A stretch of DNA of 64,000 nucleotides from assembly GCF_024124665.1 (NCBI RefSeq), contig NZ_JAMXSB010000001.1:248001-312000 (forward strand), read 5' to 3'. The stretch's first letter is position 1; the number at the start of each line of letters is the position of its first letter. The DNA is from Pleionea sp. CnH1-48. Its GTDB lineage: Bacteria > Pseudomonadota > Gammaproteobacteria > Enterobacterales > Kangiellaceae. This document shows, piece by piece, positions 36,400 to 44,428 of the stretch. The translations under genes were made by a program, and so were the position numbers. The notes under the pieces were generated by a model. That model worked only from the letters and a program-made list of their open reading frames with translations, was not told the origin of the DNA and searched no databases.

Positions 36400-37962
36400 A
36401 TGAATCGCGGCAACGATATTATTTTTCATAGCAGCTATCAGATTCATGGCGGTATTCATCCGCCAGAAAACAAAGCGCAATCTAATCAGTCACCGATTCA
36501 GGATTTACCCATTCCACCTCAACTGGTTTACCCACTGCTGCACAATGATCGACCGCTGACACCCACCGTCGAAGTAGGCGAACGCGTGTTGGCAGGTCAA
36601 ATCATCGCTGACGGAAAAGAAGCCACCAGCGCCAATCTTCACGCAGGCACCTCCGGTATTGTCAGCGCTATTGAAGAGCACTCATTGCCCCACCCCTCAA
36701 GTGACAAAGGGCAATGTTTGGTTATCACCGCTGATGGTGCCGATGAGTGGGCCCCTCGTTCCGCTTTAAAGTCAGCTTTTGAACAACCGCGAGAAGCGTT
36801 GCTGGAACACATAAACCAGGCGGGTATCGCAGGTTTAGGTGGCGCTGTTTTTCCCAGTCATATCAAACTGGCGAGTCAGGTAGAAACCCTGATCGTCAAT
36901 GCCGCAGAATGCGAGCCCTACATCACTTGTGATGATCGCCTGATGCGAGAACAGGCAAGCGAACTCATTACCGCCATAGAACTGGTACTTTATCTCGCCT
37001 CTGCTAAGCAATGCGTCATTGGTATCGAAGACAACAAGCCCGAAGCGATTGCCGCGCTAGAAGAAGCCATCCAGCTTAGAAAAAAAGAAACCGATTTAGA
37101 TATTCGTATTGGCGTGGTACCCACACGTTACCCTAGTGGCGGTGAGAAACAACTGATCGAACTGCTCACTGGACAACAAGTTCCACAAAATCAACGACCA
37201 TCAGCACTTGGATTGCTGGTGCATAACGTTGCTACTTTATACGCGATTTATCAGGCGATTGTTTTAGGCCAACCATTAATTTCTCGAGTAGTCACATTAA
37301 CGGGCGATGCCGCCACTAAGCCCGGAAATTATCGCGTGCGTCTGGGAACCCCCATAAACTGGTTACTCGAACAAACAGACACCCAACCTTATGAACGTTG
37401 TGTGATGGGTGGTCCGATGATGGGATTTGAGCTCAAAGATCTGAGTGCCCCTGTAGTCAAAGCAACCAACTGTATTATTGCCGCTGGCAAAAATGAGCTC
37501 AGCGAACCTTCTCAGGCACTGGCTTGTATTCGCTGCGGCGAATGCGCCGATGCCTGCCCTGCCAGTTTGTTGCCGCAACAACTGTACTGGTTCAGCCGCG
37601 CAAAAGATTTTGAAAAAACGCGCGACTACAATCTGTTTGACTGCATTGAGTGCGGCGCTTGTGCCTGGGTGTGTCCAAGTCATATTCCACTCGTTCAATA
37701 CTACCGTTTTGCCAAAACAGAAATTCGTGCACAAGACGAAGAAAAACGTAAAGCAGATGCCGCACGCAAACGTCATGAATTTCGCACCATGCGCCTCGAA
37801 AGAGATAAAAAAGAACGCGCCGAGCGTCATAAAAAAGCGGCAGAAAAACGCAAAAACGCCGCCCAAAGCAAAGGCGAGGTCGACGAGAAAAAAGCCACCG
37901 TTGCCGATGCTATTGCGCGTGCCAGAGCAAAGAAAAAAGCGGCCAAGGATTCTTCATCATAA
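36400..37962 (+). CDS. rsxC: Electron transport complex subunit RsxC
   Basis: A protein of 520 residues. An N-terminal RnfC barrel-like domain (GGIHPPENKAQS) precedes the flavin/NADH-binding Rossmann-type region (VETLIVNAAECEPYITCDDRLM, then GVVPTRYPSGGEKQLIELL). Two 4Fe-4S motifs follow: CIRCGECADACPASLLP and CIECGACAWVCPSHIP. A Lys/Arg/Ala-rich coiled-coil tail of about 90 residues ends it. Some relatives, such as the E. coli protein, have a much longer repetitive tail, so this is a short form. Its stop shares one base with the rsxD start (TAATG). Confidence 0.95.
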   Translation: MNRGNDIIFHSSYQIHGGIHPPENKAQSNQSPIQDLPIPPQLVYPLLHNDRPLTPTVEVGERVLAGQIIADGKEATSANLHAGTSGIVSAIEEHSLPHPSSDKGQCLVITADGADEWAPRSALKSAFEQPREALLEHINQAGIAGLGGAVFPSHIKLASQVETLIVNAAECEPYITCDDRLMREQASELITAIELVLYLASAKQCVIGIEDNKPEAIAALEEAIQLRKKETDLDIRIGVVPTRYPSGGEKQLIELLTGQQVPQNQRPSALGLLVHNVATLYAIYQAIVLGQPLISRVVTLTGDAATKPGNYRVRLGTPINWLLEQTDTQPYERCVMGGPMMGFELKDLSAPVVKATNCIIAAGKNELSEPSQALACIRCGECADACPASLLPQQLYWFSRAKDFEKTRDYNLFDCIECGACAWVCPSHIPLVQYYRFAKTEIRAQDEEKRKADAARKRHEFRTMRLERDKKERAERHKKAAEKRKNAAQSKGEVDEKKATVADAIARARAKKKAAKDSSS

Positions 37963-39026
37963 TGTTTAACTCATCCCCTCATCAGAGAGCATCAAACTCG
38001 GTGTCCAATGTGATGCTGCAAGTTGTCTACGCAGCAATCCCTGGAGCAGCCGCGCTATTTTACTTTTTTGGTTGGGGAGTGATTTTTAATCTGATCACCT
38101 GCATCAGTTTTTGTCTGGTTAGCGAAGCTCTTACACTTAAGTTGCGTTCGCAACCAACGGCTGCCGCACTCAAAGATAACAGCGCTCTGGTGACCGCTAT
38201 TCTTTTAGGACTGGCACTGCCTCCTTTAGCCCCCTGGTGGGTAGCAGCGATAGGCAGTATTTTTGCCATAGTGTTTGCAAAACAACTTTATGGTGGCATG
38301 GGTTACAACCCTTTTAACCCTGCCATGTGCGGCTATGTCTTGTTGCTGATTTCATTTCCGGTGGCCATGACGGCCTGGTTACCACCCGCCCCTCTTGCCG
38401 AACAAAGTGCAAGCTTTACTGACAGTCTGAGTTTGTTTTTAACCGGTCGTGATCTCGATGGCTATTATCTGGATACCTACCGCTACAACGCCGATGGCTT
38501 TACCATGGCAACACCACTGGACCAGTTAAAAACAGGCTACAGTATGGGCTTTATGAACGACGAGCTGCTCAGCCATCCTGTTTTTACTGACTTTGCAGGC
38601 GTTGGCTGGCAATGGGTAAATCTCGCTTTCCTGCTCGGCGGTATTTATTTGCTGGCACGTAAAATTATTTCCTGGCACATTCCTGTTTCGATGTTGATTG
38701 CAATGGCGGTGGTTTCTGCTTTGATGTCACTTTATGACAGCGGACAGACCATCGGCCCCATCATGCATTGTTTTAGTGGTGCAACCATGTTGGGTGCCTT
38801 TTTTATAGCAACGGATCCGGTATCCGCATCGACCACAACCAAAGGACGATTAATCTTTGGTGCGGGCATCGGCATTTTTGTAGTGGTGATCCGTAACTAT
38901 GGTGGCTATCCAGACGCTGTAGCATTTGCCGTTTTACTGATGAATATGGCAGCACCATTAATCGATCATTTTACCCAGCCTAAAGTCTACGGCAGTCCAT
39001 CCAAAACACCGGAGGTTCATGACTGA
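37962..39026 (+). CDS. rsxD: Electron transport complex subunit RsxD
   Basis: A protein of 354 residues with about nine or ten membrane helices. The FMN-attachment motif SGAT is present in MHCFSGATMLGAFFIATDPVS (threonine as covalent flavin site). GMGYNPFNPAMCGY and TTKGRLIFGAGIG are family landmarks. It forms the membrane core of the Rsx/Rnf complex with RsxA and RsxE. The last base of its stop is the first of the rsxG start. Confidence 0.95.
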   Translation: MFNSSPHQRASNSVSNVMLQVVYAAIPGAAALFYFFGWGVIFNLITCISFCLVSEALTLKLRSQPTAAALKDNSALVTAILLGLALPPLAPWWVAAIGSIFAIVFAKQLYGGMGYNPFNPAMCGYVLLLISFPVAMTAWLPPAPLAEQSASFTDSLSLFLTGRDLDGYYLDTYRYNADGFTMATPLDQLKTGYSMGFMNDELLSHPVFTDFAGVGWQWVNLAFLLGGIYLLARKIISWHIPVSMLIAMAVVSALMSLYDSGQTIGPIMHCFSGATMLGAFFIATDPVSASTTTKGRLIFGAGIGIFVVVIRNYGGYPDAVAFAVLLMNMAAPLIDHFTQPKVYGSPSKTPEVHD

Positions 39027-39664
39027 TGCTGGTACGCTCCATCTACAAAAACAGTCTGGTTCTTGGTGCCTTTGCTCTATTATCCATTGGCTTGATAGCC
39101 CTGTTTCATACCCTGACGAAAGAGCGCATTTTGGCAGAAATGGAAGCCAAGTTAGCTCGTACTCTTGACGAACTCATTCCTCCCAGCCATTACAACAACG
39201 ATGTGTATCATGATTGCACACTGCTAGCCTCTCAAGATAAAACTAAGAACATTCGTTTTTATCGTATGCGGGTTGATAACAAACCTTATGCAACCGTGTT
39301 TACGACGACCGCTCCCGATGGTTATTCGGGGGCTATCGAATTAATCATCGGTATTACCGCCGAAAATAATATTGCAGGCGTCCGGGTGATCGAACATAAC
39401 GAAACGCCCGGCCTTGGTGATAAAATTGAATTAAAGAAAAGCGACTGGATGCTGCAGTTTAAAGCTCTGTCTTTAGCAACAGTGCCTGCTGATCAATGGA
39501 AAGTAAAAAAAGACGGCGGCCGCTTTGACTCCTTTACTGGTGCGACAATAACACCAAGAGCCGTATTGTCTGCCATTCGACGTTCGCTGGAGTATGTCGA
39601 AGAAAACAAAGACGCGATCTTTACTCAACCAAGCAATTGCGGTGCTATCAATGAAAGACAATAA
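39026..39664 (+). CDS. rsxG: Electron transport complex flavin subunit RsxG
   Basis: A protein of 212 residues with one N-terminal membrane helix (LVLGAFALLSIGLIALFHTL) and a periplasmic FMN-binding domain. The covalent FMN motif is DSFTGATITPRAV, threonine in SGAT-like context (about 172). VIEHNETPGLGDKIE matches the family. In other genomes rsxE follows immediately; here a 120-bp palindromic repeat intervenes. Confidence 0.94.
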   Translation: MLVRSIYKNSLVLGAFALLSIGLIALFHTLTKERILAEMEAKLARTLDELIPPSHYNNDVYHDCTLLASQDKTKNIRFYRMRVDNKPYATVFTTTAPDGYSGAIELIIGITAENNIAGVRVIEHNETPGLGDKIELKKSDWMLQFKALSLATVPADQWKVKKDGGRFDSFTGATITPRAVLSAIRRSLEYVEENKDAIFTQPSNCGAINERQ

Positions 39665-39694
39665 CCGCTTATACCAGCCACAAGAAATGGCTTT

Positions 39695-39815
39695 ATACCC
39701 AAAGTATTTCAAAGTACAGCCAGGCGGTCAGCAAACGAATTCCCTGGGCTTAGCTGTACTAAGTGATTGCAATGAGTGTGCGCAGCCAACACCGCTGCAC
39801 CTTTAAAGGCGAAAA
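39695..39815. repeat. Palindromic intergenic repeat, composite copy B, inside the rsx operon
   Basis: Begins ATACCCAAAGTATTTCAAAG, then an AGTACAGC...GCTGTACT stem with a 26-base loop. A second hairpin core GCAGCCAACACCGCTGC (39783-39799) and an AAAGGCG run (39805-39811) follow. The core is shared with copy A and the first 15 bases with copy C. The closing GGGTAT end is missing. AAAGG lies ten bases before the rsxE ATG and is the only visible ribosome site. Confidence 0.75.
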
Positions 39816-39819
39816 GTCT

Positions 39820-40506
39820 ATGAGTGTTGAATACAAACAAATCAGTATCGATGGCCTTTGGAACAACAACCCAGCTTTGGTGCAACTGTTGGGTCTTTGT
39901 CCGCTCCTGGCTGTGAGCAATACTTTAATTAATGGTCTTGGTTTAGGGATCGCAACCACCATGGTGTTGGTGGGTTCTAATGTTTCGGTATCACTGGTAA
40001 GACACTGGGTACCTAAAGAAATTCGTATCCCAGTTTTTGTTATGATGATTGCATCTTTTGTAACTAACACCCAGCTGTTAATGAATGCCTTTACCTACGA
40101 GTTGTATCTGGTGCTGGGCATTTTTATTCCGCTGATTGTGACTAACTGCGTCATTATTGGACGAGCTGAAGCCTTCGCATCCAAAAACACCATTATTCCT
40201 TCGTTTGTTGATGGTTTGACACAAGGGATAGGTTTTTCTAGCGTATTGGTACTTTTAGGCGCTTTACGTGAAGTGATGGGTCAGGGAACTCTGTTTGACG
40301 GTGCTCACCTATTGCTTGGCGATTGGGCTAAAGTGCTAACGATTCACGTGTATCAGAGTGAACACTCCTTTTTGTTTGCGATCTTACCGCCAGGCGCATT
40401 TTTTGGTTTGGGCTTGCTCATCGCGTTAAAAAATTATATTGACCAAAAGCGTCTGCAAAAAGCCCAGCAAGCGCTTACAGGTTCGGCCGCAATGGATGCC
40501 GCATAA
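39820..40506 (+). CDS. rsxE: Electron transport complex subunit RsxE
   Basis: Start ATG 39820 ([36 protein letters not shown]); an upstream in-frame ATG at 39763 would read through the repeat and is rejected. 228 residues with six membrane helices, homologous to RsxA; GLCPLLAV and [14 protein letters not shown] carry the cluster cysteines. It completes the Rsx/Rnf complex. The nth gene that often follows is absent. Confidence 0.94.
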   Translation: MSVEYKQISIDGLWNNNPALVQLLGLCPLLAVSNTLINGLGLGIATTMVLVGSNVSVSLVRHWVPKEIRIPVFVMMIASFVTNTQLLMNAFTYELYLVLGIFIPLIVTNCVIIGRAEAFASKNTIIPSFVDGLTQGIGFSSVLVLLGALREVMGQGTLFDGAHLLLGDWAKVLTIHVYQSEHSFLFAILPPGAFFGLGLLIALKNYIDQKRLQKAQQALTGSAAMDAA

Positions 40507-40667
40507 ACAAAAATAAACTTATAAAACGGTTGTACTACGCATTGAGTAGCAATATGTGATATTTTTACTAGAAGGATGTCTAATAAAGCGCTATTAAACG
40601 CTGGACTAACGCAGCGGAAAAAGGCAAACTGTCGCCAAAATAGCGTTAAATAACAAGGATATGAGAT

Positions 40668-41444
40668 ATGAGCAAAGGCCAGCTTACTATCGTTGGCACA
40701 GGGATTTTTGCTCCTGCCCACATTAGTCAGGAAGCCATACGACATATACAGAGTTCTGATGTTGTATTTGCCACCATTCCCGATCCTTTGAGCATGCACT
40801 ATGTTCAAAAACTTAATACCAATGTGGTATCCATGGGTGATCTTTACGAGGCTGGCGAAGATCGCGTTGATACTTATGAAATGATGGTCACCCGAATCCT
40901 AAACGCTGTACGAGAAGGACAGCGAGTCTGCGCTATCTATTATGGCCATCCCGGCATTTTTGTTTACGCCGCGCATAAAGCCATTAAGCTGGCACGAGAA
41001 GAAGGTTTTGAAGCCAACTTACTCCCCGCTATTTCCGCAGAAGATTGCTTGTTTGCCGATCTCGGCATCGACCCTGCCAGCCACGGCTGCCAAGCTTATG
41101 AAGCTTCCCAATTTTTGTTTTATCAACACAGTATCAATTCCTATTCGAGCCTGATATTGTGGCAACTGGGTGTTGTAGGCGATACCAGTTTAAAATTGTT
41201 TCGACCAGCCGACAACGGCATGGCGATGTTGCAAGATAAGTTACTAACACTCTATCCAGCCGACCATAAGGTCACCGTTTATGAAGCAGCCACCTTGCCC
41301 ATCATACCGCCGCGCATAGAAGAAGTTGCCCTATCGGAATTGAGCGAAACCAAGGTGCGAGAAATATCAACATTATTTGTTCCGGCGGTAAGCTTTCCGC
41401 CCATCGATCATGAGTTTTGCGAACGTTGGCAAGTACAGCCCTGA
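40668..41444 (+). CDS. Split-borosin-type peptide backbone alpha-N-methyltransferase (SonM-like)
   Basis: A protein of 258 residues of the tetrapyrrole-methylase (class III SAM-methyltransferase) superfamily. It aligns in my memory along its whole length with the stand-alone borosin methyltransferase SonM of Shewanella. Landmarks are LTIVGTGIFAPAHIS (6-20), DVVFATIPDP (31-40) and the catalytic segment LYEAGEDRVDTYEMM with Y60, R66 and Y70. SAM-pocket parts are YGHPGIF (92-98) and AISAEDCLFADLGIDP (121-136), followed by YEAATLPIIPPRIE. Corrin or porphyrin methylases have different substrate regions and sit in cobalamin or siroheme operons, absent here. A ribosome site (AAGGA) lies eight bases before ATG. 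The adjacent 71-residue gene is the expected substrate. Family assignment is firm; activity is inferred. Confidence 0.88.
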   Translation: MSKGQLTIVGTGIFAPAHISQEAIRHIQSSDVVFATIPDPLSMHYVQKLNTNVVSMGDLYEAGEDRVDTYEMMVTRILNAVREGQRVCAIYYGHPGIFVYAAHKAIKLAREEGFEANLLPAISAEDCLFADLGIDPASHGCQAYEASQFLFYQHSINSYSSLILWQLGVVGDTSLKLFRPADNGMAMLQDKLLTLYPADHKVTVYEAATLPIIPPRIEEVALSELSETKVREISTLFVPAVSFPPIDHEFCERWQVQP

Positions 41445-41537
41445 ACAAGATTGAATCAAGTGTCTGTTTTCAGATTAGCCATGGATCTGGGAACAGTTAA
41501 TGAACTACCCTAACAATAAAAATGGAGGGAAATCACC

Positions 41538-41753
41538 ATGTCAAAGCAACTGACAGAAATGCTATCTGATTTAGGCGAAAATCTCGATCTGCAAGCAGCC
41601 TACAAAAAAGATCCTGAAGCAGTCATGGATAAATATGGTATCGAAGAGTCAGAGCGCGATCTTGTTCGACAAAAAAATTATGATGGTATTCGTTCGAAAC
41701 TGGGGACCGATGTAAAAATGGCCACCAACGGCTTTACACGAATTTACAAGTAA
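41538..41753 (+). CDS. Split-borosin precursor peptide (SonA-like)
   Basis: A protein of 71 residues with a strong ribosome site (GGAGGG, eight bases before ATG). Residues 5-55 form a helical bundle of the borosin binding domain type (often labelled LigA-like). LTEMLSDLGENLDLQAAYK (5-23) and DPEAVMDKYGIEESERDLV (25-43) match the SonA pattern 'LSxxxxxLGxxxxLxxxYKxxPExVMxxxGLxxxxxxxV'. The C-terminal tail from about 56 (TDVKMATNGFTRIYK) would be the core reaching the methyltransferase active site. No protease, transporter or second enzyme is adjacent. The methylated positions cannot be told from sequence. Confidence 0.82.
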   Translation: MSKQLTEMLSDLGENLDLQAAYKKDPEAVMDKYGIEESERDLVRQKNYDGIRSKLGTDVKMATNGFTRIYK

Positions 41754-41761
41754 TCAATTAC

Positions 41762-41820
41762 ATACCCAAAGTATTTTAAGATGCAGCCATGATCGCTGCA
41801 TCTTGAAAGGCGACGGGTAT
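41762..41820. repeat. Palindromic intergenic repeat, copy C
   Basis: Perfect ends ATACCC/GGGTAT around an inner stem AAGATGCAGC/GCTGCATCTT with a CATGATC-like loop, 59 bp in all. It begins 9 bp after the borosin precursor stop and could act as its transcription or RNA-stability boundary. Confidence 0.8.
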
Positions 41821-41849
41821 AGATAGACTCATCGAATGTGAGTCTATCT
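41821..41849 (+). promoter_or_regulatory. Perfect inverted repeat before the TPR kinase-like gene
   Basis: AGATAGACTC and GAGTCTATCT pair as 10-bp arms around a 9-nt spacer, directly abutting repeat copy C and followed by TTT. Either a weak terminator of the borosin unit or an operator 25 bp upstream of the next start codon. Confidence 0.45.
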
Positions 41850-41873
41850 TTCAACAGGGACAGGTTAATTAGT

Positions 41874-43835
41874 ATGAAGTTATTCTTCACACGCAGTATT
41901 TTGCTTTTCAGCATCTTGATTCTGAGCATGCTGTGCTCTCCTCTTTATTCACAAGAATCTTCCACCGGTGCAGAAAAGCAAACAAGTGCAGAATCCAGCC
42001 AACAATCACCAATAGAATTAAATAAACTGGCTTACGAAAAAATTAAAGCTGGCGAATACAATCTTGCTTTTCAACTCGCCGATACTGCCCGCGATTGGTC
42101 TATTCGACTCAACAATCAAGGAGAGCTGGCTCGTGCACTATCTAATATGGGTGCCAGCTTACGTTATGTAGGAGACTTTGAATCAGCACTTCGCTACCTG
42201 CGCCAATCACTAACGGTTACTCAACAAAATGGCGATGCCTGGGGCGAAGAAAGAGCACTGACCAACATCGGTAATCTTTATATCGAGCTAGGAAACAACG
42301 ACGAAAGCAAACATAAAAAGAATAACAAACAGACCTATCAAGAAGCTAAAGACTATTATCTGGAAGCGCAAGATTACTATCAAAAAGCACTTGACGTTAA
42401 TGCGCCAGAAAACACACAGACAACGCGAACACAACTGATTATCAATCTAGCTTTAGCCCATGCGTTACTAAAGGAACATGACAAGGCACAACTCTTGTTT
42501 GACGAAGTCAACAACTACGTGAGCCATATCGAAGACGAATTCACCCTGATTTTTTTCTATCGTATTCAGGGCAAAGCAGCGATGCAACGTAAAGACTATG
42601 AATCAGCACTAGAACACTACCGCCAAGCTCACAGTATTGCACAACAAACAAAGTATTCGGGACAACTCATGGCCAGTCAACTTGATCTGGCACAAGTTTA
42701 CTTTGACGAAGGCAAATTTGCTCTAGCCGAAGAGTTTGCCCTGCTTGCTGTGAACAATGCGCGACAGCAAGGATATCGTCAAAAAGAACTCAATGCTCAT
42801 AAGCTTCTGGTCACCTATTATAAGTACGCACAAGACTATGCTAAAGCTTTATTCCATCTCGAAAGCGCCACGATATTGACAGAAATTCTGCACAATAAAA
42901 AAGCCGCTCAATTTGCCGAGATTGTTCGAATAGATCGGCAAGTTAACGAAAATGAAAAAGCCCTGCAAAGAATGAATGAAGCCCAAAAGTACGCTCGATT
43001 AAAATATGAAAAGTCTCGCTCTCAGCTTATATTAACCATGATCGTTGTCATTTTGGTTGCCCTTCTGGTAACTATCATGTTTGTCTGGCGAGCACGGGTA
43101 AAAGAGCTCAAACAAGAGCTTACTTTTACTGACAAATCAGAACAACTGAACACCTTTAAAAAACAGATTCAAGATAAAACGGCGCGTGAGTTCCAACGCC
43201 CTTTGCAACAAATTACCCATTACATAAACGATATGCTAAAAGATCCTTTAGCATTGCCAAACAACGCCAAACAATCTGCTTATAAAGTACAGTTGAATGC
43301 CCAGAAGCTTAATCGACTGGTTTTAGATATTCTAACTTTGTCGCAAATCCGTATTGGCAGTTTAAAACTTCATTTAGAACCCACCCAGATCCAGCCATTA
43401 GTCGACGAAGTCTTTCACGACCTCAAAAACAATTTGAGTTCGGAGAAAGTCGAGCTCAAACATGAACTGACGTCGAATACTTCCATGGTTCATGCAGATC
43501 CAGAACGTATTAGCCAAGTACTCTATCGTTTGGTGAGCAACGCGATCAAGTTTACTCACTACGGGCACATCTGCATAAGAGCCAGCGAGCTTGAAGATTA
43601 CTTACGTATCAGCATTGTCGACACTGGCGAAGGCATCGACGCTCGCCTGCTGGAACAAATTAATGACTACCTCAACCATCCCGGTAACCTGTTTGAAATA
43701 AAAGTCGCGGGCATTGGTATTGGCTTGCAGCTTTCAAAAAATATTGTTGAGCTGCACGGTGGCTACATAGAAGTAGAGTCTCGATTAGAAATGGGTACGC
43801 AAGTAACCATTGCAATACCCTTAGCAAAGAACTAG
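41874..43835 (+). CDS. TPR-containing sensor histidine kinase-like protein lacking the phosphoacceptor His
   Basis: Start ATG 41874 with ACAGG nine bases upstream; 653 residues. A signal peptide or anchor (LFFTRSILLFSILILSML) precedes periplasmic TPRs (about 50-375, e.g. ALSNMGASLRYVGDFESALRYL). A membrane helix lies at about 384-404, followed by a cytoplasmic kinase module. The dimerisation helix reads TAREFQRPLQQITHY: Arg438 stands where the H-box (SHExRxPL) has its histidine. The ATP-binding domain looks complete: N-box RLVSNAIKFT, G1 DTGEGID and G2 GIGIGLQLSKNIVELHGG. It could be a pseudokinase or could modify a partner. No response regulator is adjacent. Confidence 0.8.
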   Translation: MKLFFTRSILLFSILILSMLCSPLYSQESSTGAEKQTSAESSQQSPIELNKLAYEKIKAGEYNLAFQLADTARDWSIRLNNQGELARALSNMGASLRYVGDFESALRYLRQSLTVTQQNGDAWGEERALTNIGNLYIELGNNDESKHKKNNKQTYQEAKDYYLEAQDYYQKALDVNAPENTQTTRTQLIINLALAHALLKEHDKAQLLFDEVNNYVSHIEDEFTLIFFYRIQGKAAMQRKDYESALEHYRQAHSIAQQTKYSGQLMASQLDLAQVYFDEGKFALAEEFALLAVNNARQQGYRQKELNAHKLLVTYYKYAQDYAKALFHLESATILTEILHNKKAAQFAEIVRIDRQVNENEKALQRMNEAQKYARLKYEKSRSQLILTMIVVILVALLVTIMFVWRARVKELKQELTFTDKSEQLNTFKKQIQDKTAREFQRPLQQITHYINDMLKDPLALPNNAKQSAYKVQLNAQKLNRLVLDILTLSQIRIGSLKLHLEPTQIQPLVDEVFHDLKNNLSSEKVELKHELTSNTSMVHADPERISQVLYRLVSNAIKFTHYGHICIRASELEDYLRISIVDTGEGIDARLLEQINDYLNHPGNLFEIKVAGIGIGLQLSKNIVELHGGYIEVESRLEMGTQVTIAIPLAKN

Positions 43836-43895
43836 GAATGTTGCTTTCTTATTAATTTTGCTAAATAACCACGATAAAAAAAAATTAACAGATGC

Positions 43896-43959
43896 AGCCA
43901 CCTAAGTTGTCGAGAACATTAGCAACCATCTCTCGATAATGTCATCCCTACAGGTGGCT
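43896..43959. other. Structured hairpin in the intergenic region
   Basis: Outer arms AGCCACCT (43896-43903) and AGGTGGCT (43952-43959) are perfect; inner arms TCGAGA and TCTCGA also pair. It lies between the end of the kinase-like gene and the end of a minus-strand ORF. It could be a bidirectional terminator, although without a T-run, or a small structured RNA. Confidence 0.4.
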
Positions 43960-43974
43960 CAGCTTCCAACTATG

Positions 43975-44235
43975 TTATCTTAGCCTACTTAGCTTATCGG
44001 GTAGATGCGAATGATTAACAGATGACTCAGCGCAATCTGGGCACACTTTTATTTGCCTAACAAGTTCAACTCCCTGTCCGCCAGGATCATCACTTTGACG
44101 ATGACGACCGTCGCGATCAACAAAGGCATTGACTTTAATACGAGCTGGATAGTGTTTGATTCGACTTTTTACAGTCACAAGATTTAAGGGTGTATGGGCG
44201 GGGGTACAACAAAAACAAACATCACATAGATACAT
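43975..44235 (-). CDS. Small Cys-rich hypothetical protein
   Basis: 86 residues with an N-terminal CDVCFCC cluster and a later CPDC, four or more cysteines suggesting a zinc-binding fold. The middle is basic and polar. The start codon has no convincing ribosome site. I do not recognise it; it could be a chance frame, but the paired CxxC motifs speak for a real protein. Confidence 0.35.
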   Translation of the reverse strand: MYLCDVCFCCTPAHTPLNLVTVKSRIKHYPARIKVNAFVDRDGRHRQSDDPGGQGVELVRQIKVCPDCAESSVNHSHLPDKLSRLR

Positions 44236-44428
44236 TCATAACGGCCGATAGATAAGGAACCTCTCAAGGGGCCGATGTTTGAGAGCATTGGTTAAAATCG
44301 CGGCTAGGATAGAAAAACCGAAACACTCTGTCAACCACAAAAAGCCAAATGAACGATAAAAGCGCTCTAGCATCTACAGCTATTTTCATCTAGTCTTTGT
44401 TCATACCATTGCCAATAAGGAACCGACA

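Noticed and set aside
37363-37969. Long opposite- and same-strand frames of 160-170 codons within rsxC
   Set aside because: They lie inside the rsxC coding sequence in other frames, lack ribosome sites and have Lys/Arg/Ala-skewed composition caused by the rsxC tail.
40668-41444. Cobalamin or siroheme tetrapyrrole methylase
   Set aside because: The fold is shared, but no corrin/siroheme genes are present, the substrate segment matches borosin enzymes and the next gene is a SonA-like precursor.
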